Of a DNA stretch of 64,000 nucleotides, positions 1-8,904 are shown in pieces. Origin of the DNA: Streptomyces alfalfae. Its GTDB lineage: Bacteria; Actinomycetota; Actinomycetes; Streptomycetales; Streptomycetaceae. The notes below the pieces were generated by a model. It was not told the origin of the DNA, did no database searches, and saw only the letters and a program-made list of their open reading frames with translations. How positions within the stretch are numbered: position 1 is the first letter of the stretch; each line of letters opens with the position of its first letter. The DNA is taken from the NCBI RefSeq assembly GCF_004127445.1, contig NZ_QEXM01000014.1, forward strand, positions 24,366-88,365, written 5' to 3'. The translations under genes were made by a program, and so were the position numbers.

Positions 1-124
1 TGTGCTCCATGGGATCCATGGCCATGACGGATGACTCCTTCTGTGTGCTGCCCTGTCACGGTATCTCCGCCTAGGCTGTTGCCCACCTCGGGGGCATCGG
101 AGGACGACACATGGGGGAATCGGC

Positions 125-1240
125 ATGACCGACGGCAACCATCACGGCGGCGGCACGGGCGGCGCGGACGGCGCGAGCCACGAGAACGTGCCGAGCCGGC
201 AGCGCAGGCGCTTCCCCGGCATCTCGTCGCGCGCCTACGAACACCCGGCGGACCGCTCGGCCCTGGTGGCCCTGCGCAAGCTCAGTGGCTTCGACACGGT
301 CTTCAAGGCGCTCAGCGGTCTGCTGCCCGAGCGCAGTCTGCGGCTGCTCTTCCTGTCCGACTCCGTACGGGTCTCGGACGCGCAGTTCGCGCACCTGCAC
401 ACCATGCTGCGGGACGCCTGCTACATCCTGGACCTGGAGAAGGTCCCGCCGATGTACGTGAACCAGGACCCGACCCCGAACGCGATGTGCATCGGCCTGG
501 ACGAGCCGATCATCGTCGTGACGACGGGCCTCGTCGAGCTGCTCGACGAGGAGGAGATGCGGGCGGTCGTCGGCCACGAGGTGGGCCACGCGCTCTCGGG
601 CCACGCCGTGTACCGCACGATCCTGCTGTTCCTCACCAACCTCGCGCTGAAGGTCGCGTGGATTCCGCTCGGCAACGTCGCGATCATGGCGATCGTGACG
701 GCGCTGCGCGAGTGGTTCCGCAAGTCCGAGCTGTCGGCGGACCGCGCCGGGCTTCTCGTGGGCCAGGACCTGCGGTGCTCCATGCGCGGCCTGATGAAGC
801 TGGCGGGCGGCAACCACCTGCACGAGATGAACGTGGACGCGTTCCTCGAACAGGCCGAGGAGTACGAGGCCGGGGGCGACCTGCGCGACTCGGTGCTGAA
901 GATCCTGAACGTGCTGCCGCGCACACACCCCTTCGCCACCGTGCGGGCCGCCGAGCTGAAGAAGTGGGCCGAGTCCCGCGACTTCCAGCGGATCATGGAC
1001 GGGCATTACCCGCGCCGTGACGAGGACCGGGACACCTCCGTCTCGGACTCCTTCCGGCAGTCGGCCTCGGCGTACGCGGACGACGTGCGCAACAGCAAGG
1101 ACCCGCTGATGAAGCTGGTCAGCGACATCGCGGGCGGCGCGGGCGACCTCGGCGGCAAGCTGCGGGGCAAGTTCACCGGCCAGGGCGGTGGCTCCGAGGG
1201 CCCCACCGACGCCGGCCCCACCGGCTCCGGCCCGAAGTAG
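125..1240 (+). CDS. M48 family metalloprotease (HtpX-like)
   Basis: A 371-residue zinc endopeptidase of the M48 family. The zinc motif HEVGH lies at residues 151-155, and the downstream ELSAD (Glu about 202) supplies the third ligand. A hydrophobic segment at about 164-194 lies between them and probably anchors the catalytic domain at the membrane, as in HtpX, which degrades damaged membrane proteins. The first 30 residues are Gly/His/Arg-rich and disordered, and the tail (after about 300) is also low complexity. The ATG at 125 follows a GGGGGA Shine-Dalgarno at a suitable distance. The gene stands alone on the plus strand and converges with the minus-strand gene that follows. The family is clear; the substrate is unknown. 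Confidence 0.9.
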   Translation: MTDGNHHGGGTGGADGASHENVPSRQRRRFPGISSRAYEHPADRSALVALRKLSGFDTVFKALSGLLPERSLRLLFLSDSVRVSDAQFAHLHTMLRDACYILDLEKVPPMYVNQDPTPNAMCIGLDEPIIVVTTGLVELLDEEEMRAVVGHEVGHALSGHAVYRTILLFLTNLALKVAWIPLGNVAIMAIVTALREWFRKSELSADRAGLLVGQDLRCSMRGLMKLAGGNHLHEMNVDAFLEQAEEYEAGGDLRDSVLKILNVLPRTHPFATVRAAELKKWAESRDFQRIMDGHYPRRDEDRDTSVSDSFRQSASAYADDVRNSKDPLMKLVSDIAGGAGDLGGKLRGKFTGQGGGSEGPTDAGPTGSGPK

Positions 1241-1279
1241 CGGCCTCCCGCCCGGACCGGCGGCCGAGGGCCGGGTGGC

Positions 1280-2458
1280 CTAGAGCGAGGGCTGGGCGGC
1301 GTCCGCGAGCGTCCCGCAGAGCGCCGGGGCACGGCCCGTGGCGTACGGGTCGGTGCCCGCCGGGCCGCCCGCCTTCGCGCGCTCCCCCGCGAGCAGCGGC
1401 CGCAGATGGCTCACCGAGTCCGCGGCGCAGGTCAGCGGCCCGGCCTGGGTCGCGGACGTGAACAGCTCGGCCTGGTGCATGCGCAGGTCGTCACGGTCGA
1501 AGCGGAACTGCAGCTCCCGCCGCACGGTGAACAGCGAGGCCTTCGCCTCCGCGGAGGCCCTGCCCGTACCGGACCCGCCGGAGGCCTTGTCCTTGCCGGA
1601 CCCGCCGGAAGCCCTGCCCGTACCCGACCCGTCCCCGCCGGAGGCCCTGCCCGTGCCCGGCCCCCCGCCGGAGGCTCCCCGCACCGCGTACACGAACGTG
1701 TGATCGGTGGACACCTCAAGCGTGCCCTTGTCGGTCTCGGTGACCCGCAGCGTGCCCTGGACCCGGACGCGCTGGTCGGCGAGGGCGGTCCGCGTCGGGT
1801 CGAACCGCACCAGCCAGCCGGTGGGCGCGTGCCGCCCGTCCGCGGCGGGACTCCGGAAGCTCCGGTCGAACTGGTCGTACAGTTCCGGGTCGAGCAGCAG
1901 CCGGACGGAGCTCGGTGAGCCGCCGCTGAGGACGTCGGGGTCGAGGGATGACTCGACCAGGTAGTCCTTGGCGGTGGTGAGCGCGGACGTCACCTGGCTG
2001 TCGGAGAAGTGCGCGGTGCGGCGCGCGGGCGGGAGGTTGATGCCGCCCGCCCCCACCCGGTACTGCGCGGCGGGGCTGCGCGCGTACAGGTCGGCGACCG
2101 CCTCCGCCCCCGGGACGCGGCCCTGCGGGGAGAGCGGGATCACCGTCATCCGCAGCGGATCGGGACGCTTGGCGGGCGGACCGGGGTACGGGTGCCGCAC
2201 CCCCATGTAGATCGCGGTGCCGAAGGCCACCGCGATGAGCACGACGAGGATCATGGCCTGGCGGGACAGCCCGCGGCGCAGGGCGGGGCGGCGGCGCACG
2301 GCACGCGCGTGGTCGAGCATGCGCTCCCGCGCGGAGTACTCCTGCAGACGCGCAGCGCGGACGAACGACTCGTCGAAGACAACGGATCGGTACTCGTCCT
2401 CGCCACCGCCGGGAGCGCCCTCGGGTGTGCCCTGCGGTGGGTCTCCTGGCCCGCCCAT
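1280..2458 (-). CDS. Single-pass membrane protein with SVVFDE-FVRAA motif
   Basis: A 392-residue protein with no function I recognise. The N-terminal cytoplasmic part carries SVVFDESFVRAARLQE (about 25-40), then an Arg-rich stretch and one TM helix (about 69-85). The rest is an extracytoplasmic domain. It contains an inserted Gly/Ser/Thr-rich repeat, GTGRASGGxG-like units at about 255-300. At DNA level the corresponding 1550-1680 region repeats CCGGAGGCC-type units. The next upstream gene (2525-3133) has the same N-terminal motif and the same topology, so the two look like a duplicated pair. It probably sits in the same minus-strand unit downstream of proA. Confidence 0.8.
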   Translation of the reverse strand: MGGPGDPPQGTPEGAPGGGEDEYRSVVFDESFVRAARLQEYSARERMLDHARAVRRRPALRRGLSRQAMILVVLIAVAFGTAIYMGVRHPYPGPPAKRPDPLRMTVIPLSPQGRVPGAEAVADLYARSPAAQYRVGAGGINLPPARRTAHFSDSQVTSALTTAKDYLVESSLDPDVLSGGSPSSVRLLLDPELYDQFDRSFRSPAADGRHAPTGWLVRFDPTRTALADQRVRVQGTLRVTETDKGTLEVSTDHTFVYAVRGASGGGPGTGRASGGDGSGTGRASGGSGKDKASGGSGTGRASAEAKASLFTVRRELQFRFDRDDLRMHQAELFTSATQAGPLTCAADSVSHLRPLLAGERAKAGGPAGTDPYATGRAPALCGTLADAAQPSL

Positions 2459-2524
2459 AATGTGAGAGTAGGTCTCCGGGGGGTCGAGTAAACGCCCTGG
2501 TACGCGACAAAGTGCGGGGGCGGC

Positions 2525-3133
2525 TCAGGGAGTGCGCGGCACCGCGGGCACCGCGGGGCGGCCGAACTCCGCGGAGGCCGAGGGGCTGACCGCGACCTCG
2601 TCGTCGGTGCTCTGTCCGACCTCGGTGGAGGCGGGCGCGGGCACCTGGTCCTGGCGGCCCGCCGAGGCGCCGCGGTAGACCGCGGTGAAGGCGAGGGCGA
2701 CCATGCCGACGCCCATCAGGACGGCGAGCATCCAGGCGACGGTGCGGTGCCAGCGGGCCTGGCCGGGGTGGCGTCCCGGGCGGCCGTACCGCCGGTCGTC
2801 GGGGTCGTGTTCGTAGGCGTCGTCGAGGTCGTCGTGGGCGAACTCGCCCACGTCGGGGTCGAACCCGTCGTCGTAGTACTCCTCGTCCGGGGCGTCGCGT
2901 GCCGGGCCCCGGGTGCGGGCCCTGCGGTTCTCCGCCTCGGTGGCCTCCGCGCGCGCCTGGGCGGCGGCCAGCAGCCGCTCCACGGCGGACGGCTCGTGGA
3001 TCTCGGCGGCCCGTACGAAGTCCTCGTCGAAGACCACGGAGGCGAACTCTTCGTCCGCACCCCCGCGGTCGCGGTCGTCGTCGGGCTCCCGGCCGTCAGG
3101 GAACGACGGCGTGCCCCCCACGTCCTCCGGCAC
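2525..3133 (-). CDS. Acidic single-pass membrane protein, paralogue of its neighbour
   Basis: A 202-residue protein. The N-terminus is acidic and carries SVVFDEDFVRAAEIHEPSA (about 32-50), closely matching the motif in the next gene (1280-2458). An Asp/Tyr-rich linker and one TM helix (about 133-155) follow, then a short Pro/Ser/Thr-rich extracytoplasmic tail. The GTG start at 3133 lies directly in the 3' arm of a 10-bp inverted repeat (3130-3159) that also holds the GGGAAG Shine-Dalgarno, so translation may be structure-controlled. An internal GTG at 3121 after GGAGG is an alternative start. Function unknown. Confidence 0.75.
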   Translation of the reverse strand: MPEDVGGTPSFPDGREPDDDRDRGGADEEFASVVFDEDFVRAAEIHEPSAVERLLAAAQARAEATEAENRRARTRGPARDAPDEEYYDDGFDPDVGEFAHDDLDDAYEHDPDDRRYGRPGRHPGQARWHRTVAWMLAVLMGVGMVALAFTAVYRGASAGRQDQVPAPASTEVGQSTDDEVAVSPSASAEFGRPAVPAVPRTP

Positions 3134-3159
3134 CTTCCCAGCCTAGACCGGGAAGGTGC
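3130..3159 (-). promoter_or_regulatory. Hairpin covering the RBS and start of the 3133 gene
   Basis: A perfect 10-bp inverted repeat (3130-3139 with 3150-3159, 10-nt loop) lies between the proA stop (3184) and the next start (3133). In the minus-strand RNA the 3' arm contains GGGAAG followed by the GTG start codon. The hairpin would therefore sequester the ribosome site. It could instead act as a weak terminator after proA; there is no U-tract. Confidence 0.5.
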
Positions 3160-3183
3160 GATTTGGGCAGGGCGCGGGGCAAT

Positions 3184-4476
3184 TCAGCGGATGTGGCCGT
3201 CTCCGGTCACGATGTACTTGGTGGAGGTCAGCTCGGGCAGCCCCATCGGTCCCCGCGCGTGCAGCTTCTGCGTGGAGATGCCGATCTCCGCGCCGAAGCC
3301 GAACTGCCCGCCGTCGGTGAAGCGCGTCGAGGCGTTCACGGCGACGGTGGTGGAATCCACCAATTGGGTGAAGCGGCGGGCCGCCTGCTGCGAGGTGGTG
3401 ACGATGGCCTCGGTGTGCCCGGAGGTCCACAGGCGGATGTGCTCGACGGCCTGCTCCAGGGTGTCGACGACGGCGGCCGCGATGTCGTACGAGAGGTACT
3501 CGGTCTCCCAGTCCTCGGTGGTGGCGGGGACGACGGTGGCCTTGCCGTCTTCGGCGAGGGCGAGGACGCGCTCGTCGGCGTGGACGGTCACGCCGGCCTC
3601 GGCGAGGGCGTCCAGGGCGCGCGGCAGGAAGGCGTCGGCGATGTCGCGGTGCACGAGCAGCGTCTCGGCGGCGTTGCAGACGCTGGGGCGCTGCGCCTTG
3701 GAGTTGATCAGGATGTCGACGGCCATGTCGATGTCGGCGGCGGCGTCCACGTAGACGTGGCAGTTGCCGGTGCCGGTCTCGATGACCGGGACGGTGGACT
3801 CCTCGACGACGGTCTTGATCAGCGAGGCGCCGCCGCGCGGGATGAGCACGTCGACCAGGCCGCGGGCCCGCATCAGCTCGCGCACGGAGTCGCGGTTCTC
3901 GCCGGGCACGAGCTGGACGGCGTCCGCGGGCAGGCCCGCGCCGTGCACGGCGTCGCGCAGGACGCGCACCAGCGCCGTGTTCGAGGCGTACGCCGACGAG
4001 GAGCCCCGCAGCAGGACGGCGTTGCCGGACTTCAGGCAGAGGGCGGCGGCGTCCACGGTGACGTTCGGGCGGGCCTCGTAGATGATCCCGACGACGCCGA
4101 GCGGGACGCGGACCTGGCGCAGGTCGATGCCGTTGGGGAGGGTGGAGCCGCGGACGACCTCGCCGACGGGGTCGGGCAGGGCGGCCACGTCGCGCACGTC
4201 GCCGGCGATGGCGCGGACCCGCTCGGGGGTCAGGGTGAGCCGGTCGATGATGCCCTCGCTCGTGCCGGCCTCGCGGGCGCGCGCGATGTCCTCGGCGTTG
4301 GCCGCGACGATCTCGCTGGTCCGCACCTCCAGGGCGTCGGCGATCGCGAGGAGCGCGTCGTCCTTCGCGGCGCGTGGCAGCGGCGCGAGCGTGGCGGCGG
4401 CGCCACGGGAGCGGTAGGCGGCCTGGGCGACCGGCGAGAGGTTGTCGTACGGCGAGACGGGAGAGAGCGACGTCAT
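3184..4476 (-). CDS. proA: Glutamate-5-semialdehyde dehydrogenase (gamma-glutamyl phosphate reductase)
   Basis: A 430-residue enzyme that reduces gamma-glutamyl phosphate to glutamate-5-semialdehyde with NADPH, the second step of proline synthesis. It is full length for ProA. The catalytic Cys is in [11 protein letters not shown] (about residue 270), and the conserved [14 protein letters not shown] and LLRGSSSAY segments of the NADP-binding domain are present. ATG start at 4476. It lies downstream of proB on the same strand with a small hypothetical gene between them. Confidence 0.97.
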   Translation of the reverse strand: MTSLSPVSPYDNLSPVAQAAYRSRGAAATLAPLPRAAKDDALLAIADALEVRTSEIVAANAEDIARAREAGTSEGIIDRLTLTPERVRAIAGDVRDVAALPDPVGEVVRGSTLPNGIDLRQVRVPLGVVGIIYEARPNVTVDAAALCLKSGNAVLLRGSSSAYASNTALVRVLRDAVHGAGLPADAVQLVPGENRDSVRELMRARGLVDVLIPRGGASLIKTVVEESTVPVIETGTGNCHVYVDAAADIDMAVDILINSKAQRPSVCNAAETLLVHRDIADAFLPRALDALAEAGVTVHADERVLALAEDGKATVVPATTEDWETEYLSYDIAAAVVDTLEQAVEHIRLWTSGHTEAIVTTSQQAARRFTQLVDSTTVAVNASTRFTDGGQFGFGAEIGISTQKLHARGPMGLPELTSTKYIVTGDGHIR

Positions 4477-4560
4477 GTCCGCAGGGTAATCCCCGCGCGC
4501 GGGGCGTCGACCCGGTATTCCAGTCCCCGAGACCGGCGGGCGGCCGGGGACGCCGGCTCG

Positions 4561-4604
4561 GAGATCGACGGCTCGGAGATCGACGGCTCGAAGAACGACG
4601 GCTC
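4561..4604. repeat. 15-bp tandem repeat
   Basis: Three head-to-tail units of GAGATCGACGGCTCG (the third diverged to AAGAACGACGGCTC). They lie in the gap between proA and the upstream hypothetical gene and reach the last codons of that gene. A short minisatellite-like tract with no evident function. Confidence 0.6.
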
Positions 4605-5091
4605 AAAACGGGTGCACGCCGACCGGGGTGGCGGGTAGCGGTCCGCAGCCCTCGGCCACGCGCTGGTGGTAGGTGTCGCGGTCGATCACTTCGAGCCCGA
4701 CGATCTCCCACGGGGGCAGCCGGGCGGTCTGCCGGTGCTCGCCCCACAGGCGGAGCGCGACCGCCGCCGCGTCGTGCAGGTCGCGGGCCTCCTCCCAGTA
4801 GCGGATCTCGGCGTGGTCGGGCGCGTAACGGCTGGTGAGCAGGAAGGGATGGTCGTGGGCGAGCTGTTCGAGGCCGCGCCTGACCTCCTGCAAGGGGGCC
4901 CGCGCCCCCGAGACGCTCAGCGTGACGTGCCACAGGCGGGGCGCCGGGGCCGGCTCGCCGTCGCCGCTCTCGCGCGGGGCGCCCTCCGGCGCGGTCTGCG
5001 GCTCGCTCTCGTACGCCTCCCCCGCGGCGACGCTCGTCAGCGCCCGCTCCGCGGAGCCGCGGGACGCCGCTCCAGGGCGCACTCGTCTCAC
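4603..5091 (-). CDS. Hypothetical protein between proB and proA
   Basis: A protein of about 162 residues. The first 55 residues are disordered. The rest is a compact alpha/beta domain with LWHVTLSVSG and a final VIDRDTYHQRVAEG segment. I chose the GTG at 5091 because AAGGAGG lies 5 nt before it; the longer frame from 5106 would place that Shine-Dalgarno inside the gene. Its position between proB and proA is, as I recall, conserved in Streptomyces, but no catalytic motif is visible and I assign no function. Confidence 0.75.
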   Translation of the reverse strand: MRRVRPGAASRGSAERALTSVAAGEAYESEPQTAPEGAPRESGDGEPAPAPRLWHVTLSVSGARAPLQEVRRGLEQLAHDHPFLLTSRYAPDHAEIRYWEEARDLHDAAAVALRLWGEHRQTARLPPWEIVGLEVIDRDTYHQRVAEGCGPLPATPVGVHPF

Positions 5092-5308
5092 GACGGCCTC
5101 CTTCACGCGATGGCGATGCGGGTACGCGACGGTTCGACGGAACCGTTCTCGTCAAAGTTGAGCAGGCCAAGCGGTCCCGCGGGGCCGTTTCGGGGAGTTT
5201 CACCTCCCCCGGGCCACCCGTCGGGGACGGCCCGCGACGGTTTTCGGCCGAGGCGGACGAGGCTCGTGCGACGGATGTGGCGAGGCGACCTGCGGGCTTC
5301 ACACCGCG

Positions 5309-6448
5309 TCACCCGTGCAGCGGCACCAGATCGTCCCGGTGCACGACCTCCCGCTCGTACGCAGGTCCGAGTTCGCGCGCGAGGTCCCGCGTGGAGCGGC
5401 CGAGGAGCTGCGGCAGCTCCTTGGCGTCGAAGTTCACCAGGCCGCGCGCGACGGCCCGCCCGCCGGTGTCCCGCAGCTCGACCGGGTCCCCCGCGGCGAA
5501 GTCGCCCTCGACCGCGGCGATCCCCGCGGGCAGCAGCGACTTGCGCCCCTGGACGACAGCGCGCACGGCCCCGTCGTCCAGGGTGAGCGCGCCGCGCGGC
5601 TCGGAGGCATGCTGGAGCCACAGGAGCCGGTCGGCGGAGCGGCGTCCCGTGCGGTGGAAGTACGTGCCGGTCGCCCGGCCCGCGAGGGCGTCGCCCGCCT
5701 GGCTCGCGGAGGTCAGCACGACCGGGATGCCCGCGGCGGCGGCGATCCGCGCCGCCTCGACCTTGGTGACCATGCCGCCGGTGCCGACCCCGGCCTTGCC
5801 CGCGCTGCCGATCTGGACATGCGCCATGTCGGCGGGCCCGGTGACCTCGGAGATCCGGGAGGCGCCCGGCCTGGCCGGGTCGCCGTCGTAGAGGCCGTCC
5901 ACGTCGGAGAGGAGCACGAGGAGGTCGGCGCGGACGAGGTGGGCGACGAGGGCCGCCAGGCGGTCGTTGTCGCCGAAGCGGATCTCGTCGGTCGCCACCG
6001 TGTCGTTCTCGTTCACCACCGGCAGCGCGCCCATGGCGAGGAGCTGGTCCAGGGTGCGGGACGCGTTGCGGTGGTGGGCGCGGCGCGCCATGTCGTCGGA
6101 GGTGAGGAGCACCTGTCCGACGCGTACGCCGTACCGCGCGAACGAGGCGGTGTAGCGGGCCACGAGCAGCCCCTGGCCGACGCTGGCCGCGGCCTGCTGG
6201 CGGGCCAGGTCCTTGGGGCGCTTGGCGAGGCCGAGCGGGGCGAGGCCCGCCGCGATGGCGCCGGAGGAGACCAGGACGATCTCGCGCGCGCCGGACCCCC
6301 TGGCCTTGGCGAGCGCGTCCACGAGCGCGTCGACGCGGTCCGCGTCCAGGCCTCCCGACGCGGTCGTCAGGGACGAGGACCCGACCTTGACGACGATCCG
6401 CTGGGCCTCTGCCACCGACTGCCTTGCCGCTGCCACGCTCTTCCCCAA
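5309..6448 (-). CDS. proB: Glutamate 5-kinase
   Basis: A 379-residue enzyme that phosphorylates glutamate to gamma-glutamyl phosphate, the first and feedback-inhibited step of proline synthesis. The amino-acid kinase fold starts with RIVVKVGSSSLT. VNENDTVATDEIRFGDND and the GTGGMVTKVEAARIA segment are typical of ProB. A C-terminal PUA domain covers about 285-370. The gene is the first of a minus-strand unit leading to proA. A 278-bp divergent region (6449-6726) separates it from the glycerophosphotransferase gene. Confidence 0.97.
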   Translation of the reverse strand: MGKSVAAARQSVAEAQRIVVKVGSSSLTTASGGLDADRVDALVDALAKARGSGAREIVLVSSGAIAAGLAPLGLAKRPKDLARQQAAASVGQGLLVARYTASFARYGVRVGQVLLTSDDMARRAHHRNASRTLDQLLAMGALPVVNENDTVATDEIRFGDNDRLAALVAHLVRADLLVLLSDVDGLYDGDPARPGASRISEVTGPADMAHVQIGSAGKAGVGTGGMVTKVEAARIAAAAGIPVVLTSASQAGDALAGRATGTYFHRTGRRSADRLLWLQHASEPRGALTLDDGAVRAVVQGRKSLLPAGIAAVEGDFAAGDPVELRDTGGRAVARGLVNFDAKELPQLLGRSTRDLARELGPAYEREVVHRDDLVPLHG

Positions 6449-6726
6449 GTGCTCCTGGTGCTCCGGAGCCCGCGATCCGGGTCCGGAATGTGCCGGAGCA
6501 GCAATCTACGCGAGCGGCCCGGGGGTGCGCCCGTGCATTCCGAGGGGCGGACCCAACACCGCCGAACGGGTGACGAGGGAGAAAACAGCCCCCGGGTTCG
6601 GTCCCGTTTGCCCCAGTTTTCGGTGATTGTTGTCACGGAAGATTGCTACGGAGGTACCGCGCGTCATACGGTCAGTGGTCGACTTCCCCCCATTCCCTCT
6701 CCATCCCCCGCCAGGAGCCCACGCCC

Positions 6727-8820
6727 GTGCCCTCTGCCGGACTCGTCCCTCGACGCATCGTGCAGCTGTCAGCGCTGTTCACGATGTTCGCGCTCTTCAC
6801 GGCCCAGCTCGTGAGCGCGCTGCTCCCCTACGTGCCGGTGTTCGTCGCCGCGGCCGCCGCGAACCTCGCGCTCGACATCTATCTGCAGTACAAGCAGCCG
6901 GGCCTCCTGTCGCTCCTCGGCAAGATCCGGTTCGACGTCACGGTCCGCCAGCTGCTGCGCGACATGCTGATCCTGGTCGGCCTGCTGCGCATAGACGGCA
7001 TCGAGCCGCTGGCCGAGCAGTCGCCGCTGACGATCGCGCTGCTCGCGTTCTACGCCCTGCACTTCGTCTGCCAGGCCGTCGCCGTGCTCGTGCGCCGCAG
7101 CCGTTCGCTGCCGATCGTCACGCGCAACATCGACACCTCGGCACTGCACCTGACGGCCGCGCCGCCGCGCATCCTCTCCCGCCGCCAGGCCCACCGCCTG
7201 CTGACGTTCTCGGTGCCCGCCACGGCCGGCCTGCTGGCCACCGCGGCCACCGCGGACGCCCTCTGGGGCGGCATCGGCCTCGGCGTGTCGATCGCCCTGA
7301 TCGGCTGCGGCGCGGTCTACCTCGGCACCTGGCTGCTGCCGAAGAAGCGGGCGAAGAACGACCAGAAGGTCATGGAGTGGCTCGACGAGTGGCTGGCCGA
7401 GTACAAGCCGACCGTCGGCATGTACTTCTCGGGCGGCACCACGTCGGCGTACCAGGCCAACATGTGGCTCTCGACCCTCTCCCGGCTCGACGGCAACCCG
7501 CTGATCGTGCTGCGTGAGCGGTTCATGGTCCAGAAGATCGACGCGACCGACGTCCCGATCATCTGCTTCCCGAAGGTCGCGACGATGTTCTCGCTGGAGA
7601 CGTCGACGCTGAAGATGCTGCTGCACCCGGCCAACGCCGCGAAGACCTCCCAGGTCCTGCGCATCCCGACGATCAAGCACGCCTTCATCAACCACGGCGA
7701 GAGCGACAAGCTGTCCTCCTGCAACCCGTACGCGAAGGCGTACGACCAGGTGTGGGTGGCGGGCCCCGCGGCCCGCGACCGCTACCAGCTCGCGGACATC
7801 GGCGTGGACGACAAGGACGTCGTCGAGGTGGGCCGCCCGCAGCTGTCCCCCATCAAGCCCTACTCGGGCGCGCCCACGGGTCCGTACACCACGGTCCTGT
7901 ACGCCCCCACCTGGGAGGGCTGGGACGGCAACCCCGGCAACACCTCGGTCGTCCTGGCCGGCGAGAACATCGTCCGCGAGCTGCTCGCCGACCCGGGCGT
8001 GCGCCTGCTGTACAAGCCGCACCCGATGACCGGCTCGCAGGACCCGCGCGCGGGCGCCGCCAACGAGCGCATCAAGGCGATGATCCTCGCGGCCAACGCC
8101 AAGCGCTCCGGTGACCGGCCGGGCCCCGAGGCCGCCGCCGAGCTGGCCCGGCGCACCGCCGCGCTCGACGAGCTGACGGCGACCCGGTTCCGCAAGAGCG
8201 CGGACGAGCAGGAGCGGATGATGCTCCAGGGCTCGCCCGACGGCGACCAGCAGGCCGTGGTGGCCGAGGCGACCGCCGCCTGGGAGGCGGCGTACTGGGC
8301 GTCCTTCCCCGAGTGGGAGCACCAGATCATCACGTCGGCGCGCCCGGCGATCTTCTCCTGCTTCAACCAGGCGGACCTGCTGATCAGTGACGTCTCCTCG
8401 GTGGTCTCCGACTGGCTGAGCAGCGAGAAGCCGTACGCCGTCGCCAACACGGCCGGCATGTCGGAGGCGGAGTTCCGCGCGAGCTTCCCGACGGCGTCCG
8501 CGGGAACGATCCTCACGCCCGAGGCGGACGGCGTGGCGGCCCTCCTGAAGTCCGTGCGCTCCCCGGAGCTGGACAACCGCGCGGAGGACCGGGCCGAGCT
8601 CAAGGAGCACCTCCTGGGCCCCTCGGACCCGCCGTCCCTGGTCCGCTTCAACGCGGCGGCCCTCGCCCTGAGCGCCCAGGCCGACGCCAGGCGCGCCCGC
8701 ATGGCCTCCCGCATCGACGCGGACATCCCCGGCCAGCGGGTCGCGGAGGAGGCCGCGGAGGAGACGGAGCAGGACCCGGCGGAGTCGTCACCGGGCGCGG
8801 AGGACTCGGTCACCGCGTGA
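6727..8820 (+). CDS. Membrane-anchored CDP-glycerol glycerophosphotransferase-like protein (TagF family)
   Basis: A 697-residue protein in two parts. Residues 1 to about 210 hold five or six hydrophobic helices. Residues about 210-697 are a GT-B domain like the TagF/TarF polymerases of teichoic acid synthesis: INHGESDKLSS (conserved HG), LYAPTWEGW, LLYKPHPM and LLISDVSSVVSDWL (nucleotide-binding end). It should transfer glycerol-phosphate or similar polyol-phosphate units at the inner membrane face. The GTG at 6727 is preceded by AGGAG with 9-nt spacing; the frame extends further upstream without a better start. The N-terminal membrane domain is unlike soluble TagF. Donor and product are inferred from the family. 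Confidence 0.8.
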   Translation: MPSAGLVPRRIVQLSALFTMFALFTAQLVSALLPYVPVFVAAAAANLALDIYLQYKQPGLLSLLGKIRFDVTVRQLLRDMLILVGLLRIDGIEPLAEQSPLTIALLAFYALHFVCQAVAVLVRRSRSLPIVTRNIDTSALHLTAAPPRILSRRQAHRLLTFSVPATAGLLATAATADALWGGIGLGVSIALIGCGAVYLGTWLLPKKRAKNDQKVMEWLDEWLAEYKPTVGMYFSGGTTSAYQANMWLSTLSRLDGNPLIVLRERFMVQKIDATDVPIICFPKVATMFSLETSTLKMLLHPANAAKTSQVLRIPTIKHAFINHGESDKLSSCNPYAKAYDQVWVAGPAARDRYQLADIGVDDKDVVEVGRPQLSPIKPYSGAPTGPYTTVLYAPTWEGWDGNPGNTSVVLAGENIVRELLADPGVRLLYKPHPMTGSQDPRAGAANERIKAMILAANAKRSGDRPGPEAAAELARRTAALDELTATRFRKSADEQERMMLQGSPDGDQQAVVAEATAAWEAAYWASFPEWEHQIITSARPAIFSCFNQADLLISDVSSVVSDWLSSEKPYAVANTAGMSEAEFRASFPTASAGTILTPEADGVAALLKSVRSPELDNRAEDRAELKEHLLGPSDPPSLVRFNAAALALSAQADARRARMASRIDADIPGQRVAEEAAEETEQDPAESSPGAEDSVTA

Positions 8821-8837
8821 CCACTCCCCGACGGTAC

Positions 8838-8878
8838 GAGGAAGGGCCCCGGAGCGTGCAGCTCCGGGGCCCTTCCTC
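8838..8878. terminator. Bidirectional terminator hairpin
   Basis: A perfect 17-bp stem (8838-8854 with 8862-8878) and a 7-nt loop, between the convergent ends of the glycerophosphotransferase gene (8820) and obg (8905). There is no strong U-tract, as is usual in Streptomyces. Confidence 0.85.
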
Positions 8879-8904
8879 TTGTCCCGCACCAGCGGGGAGA
8901 CCGG

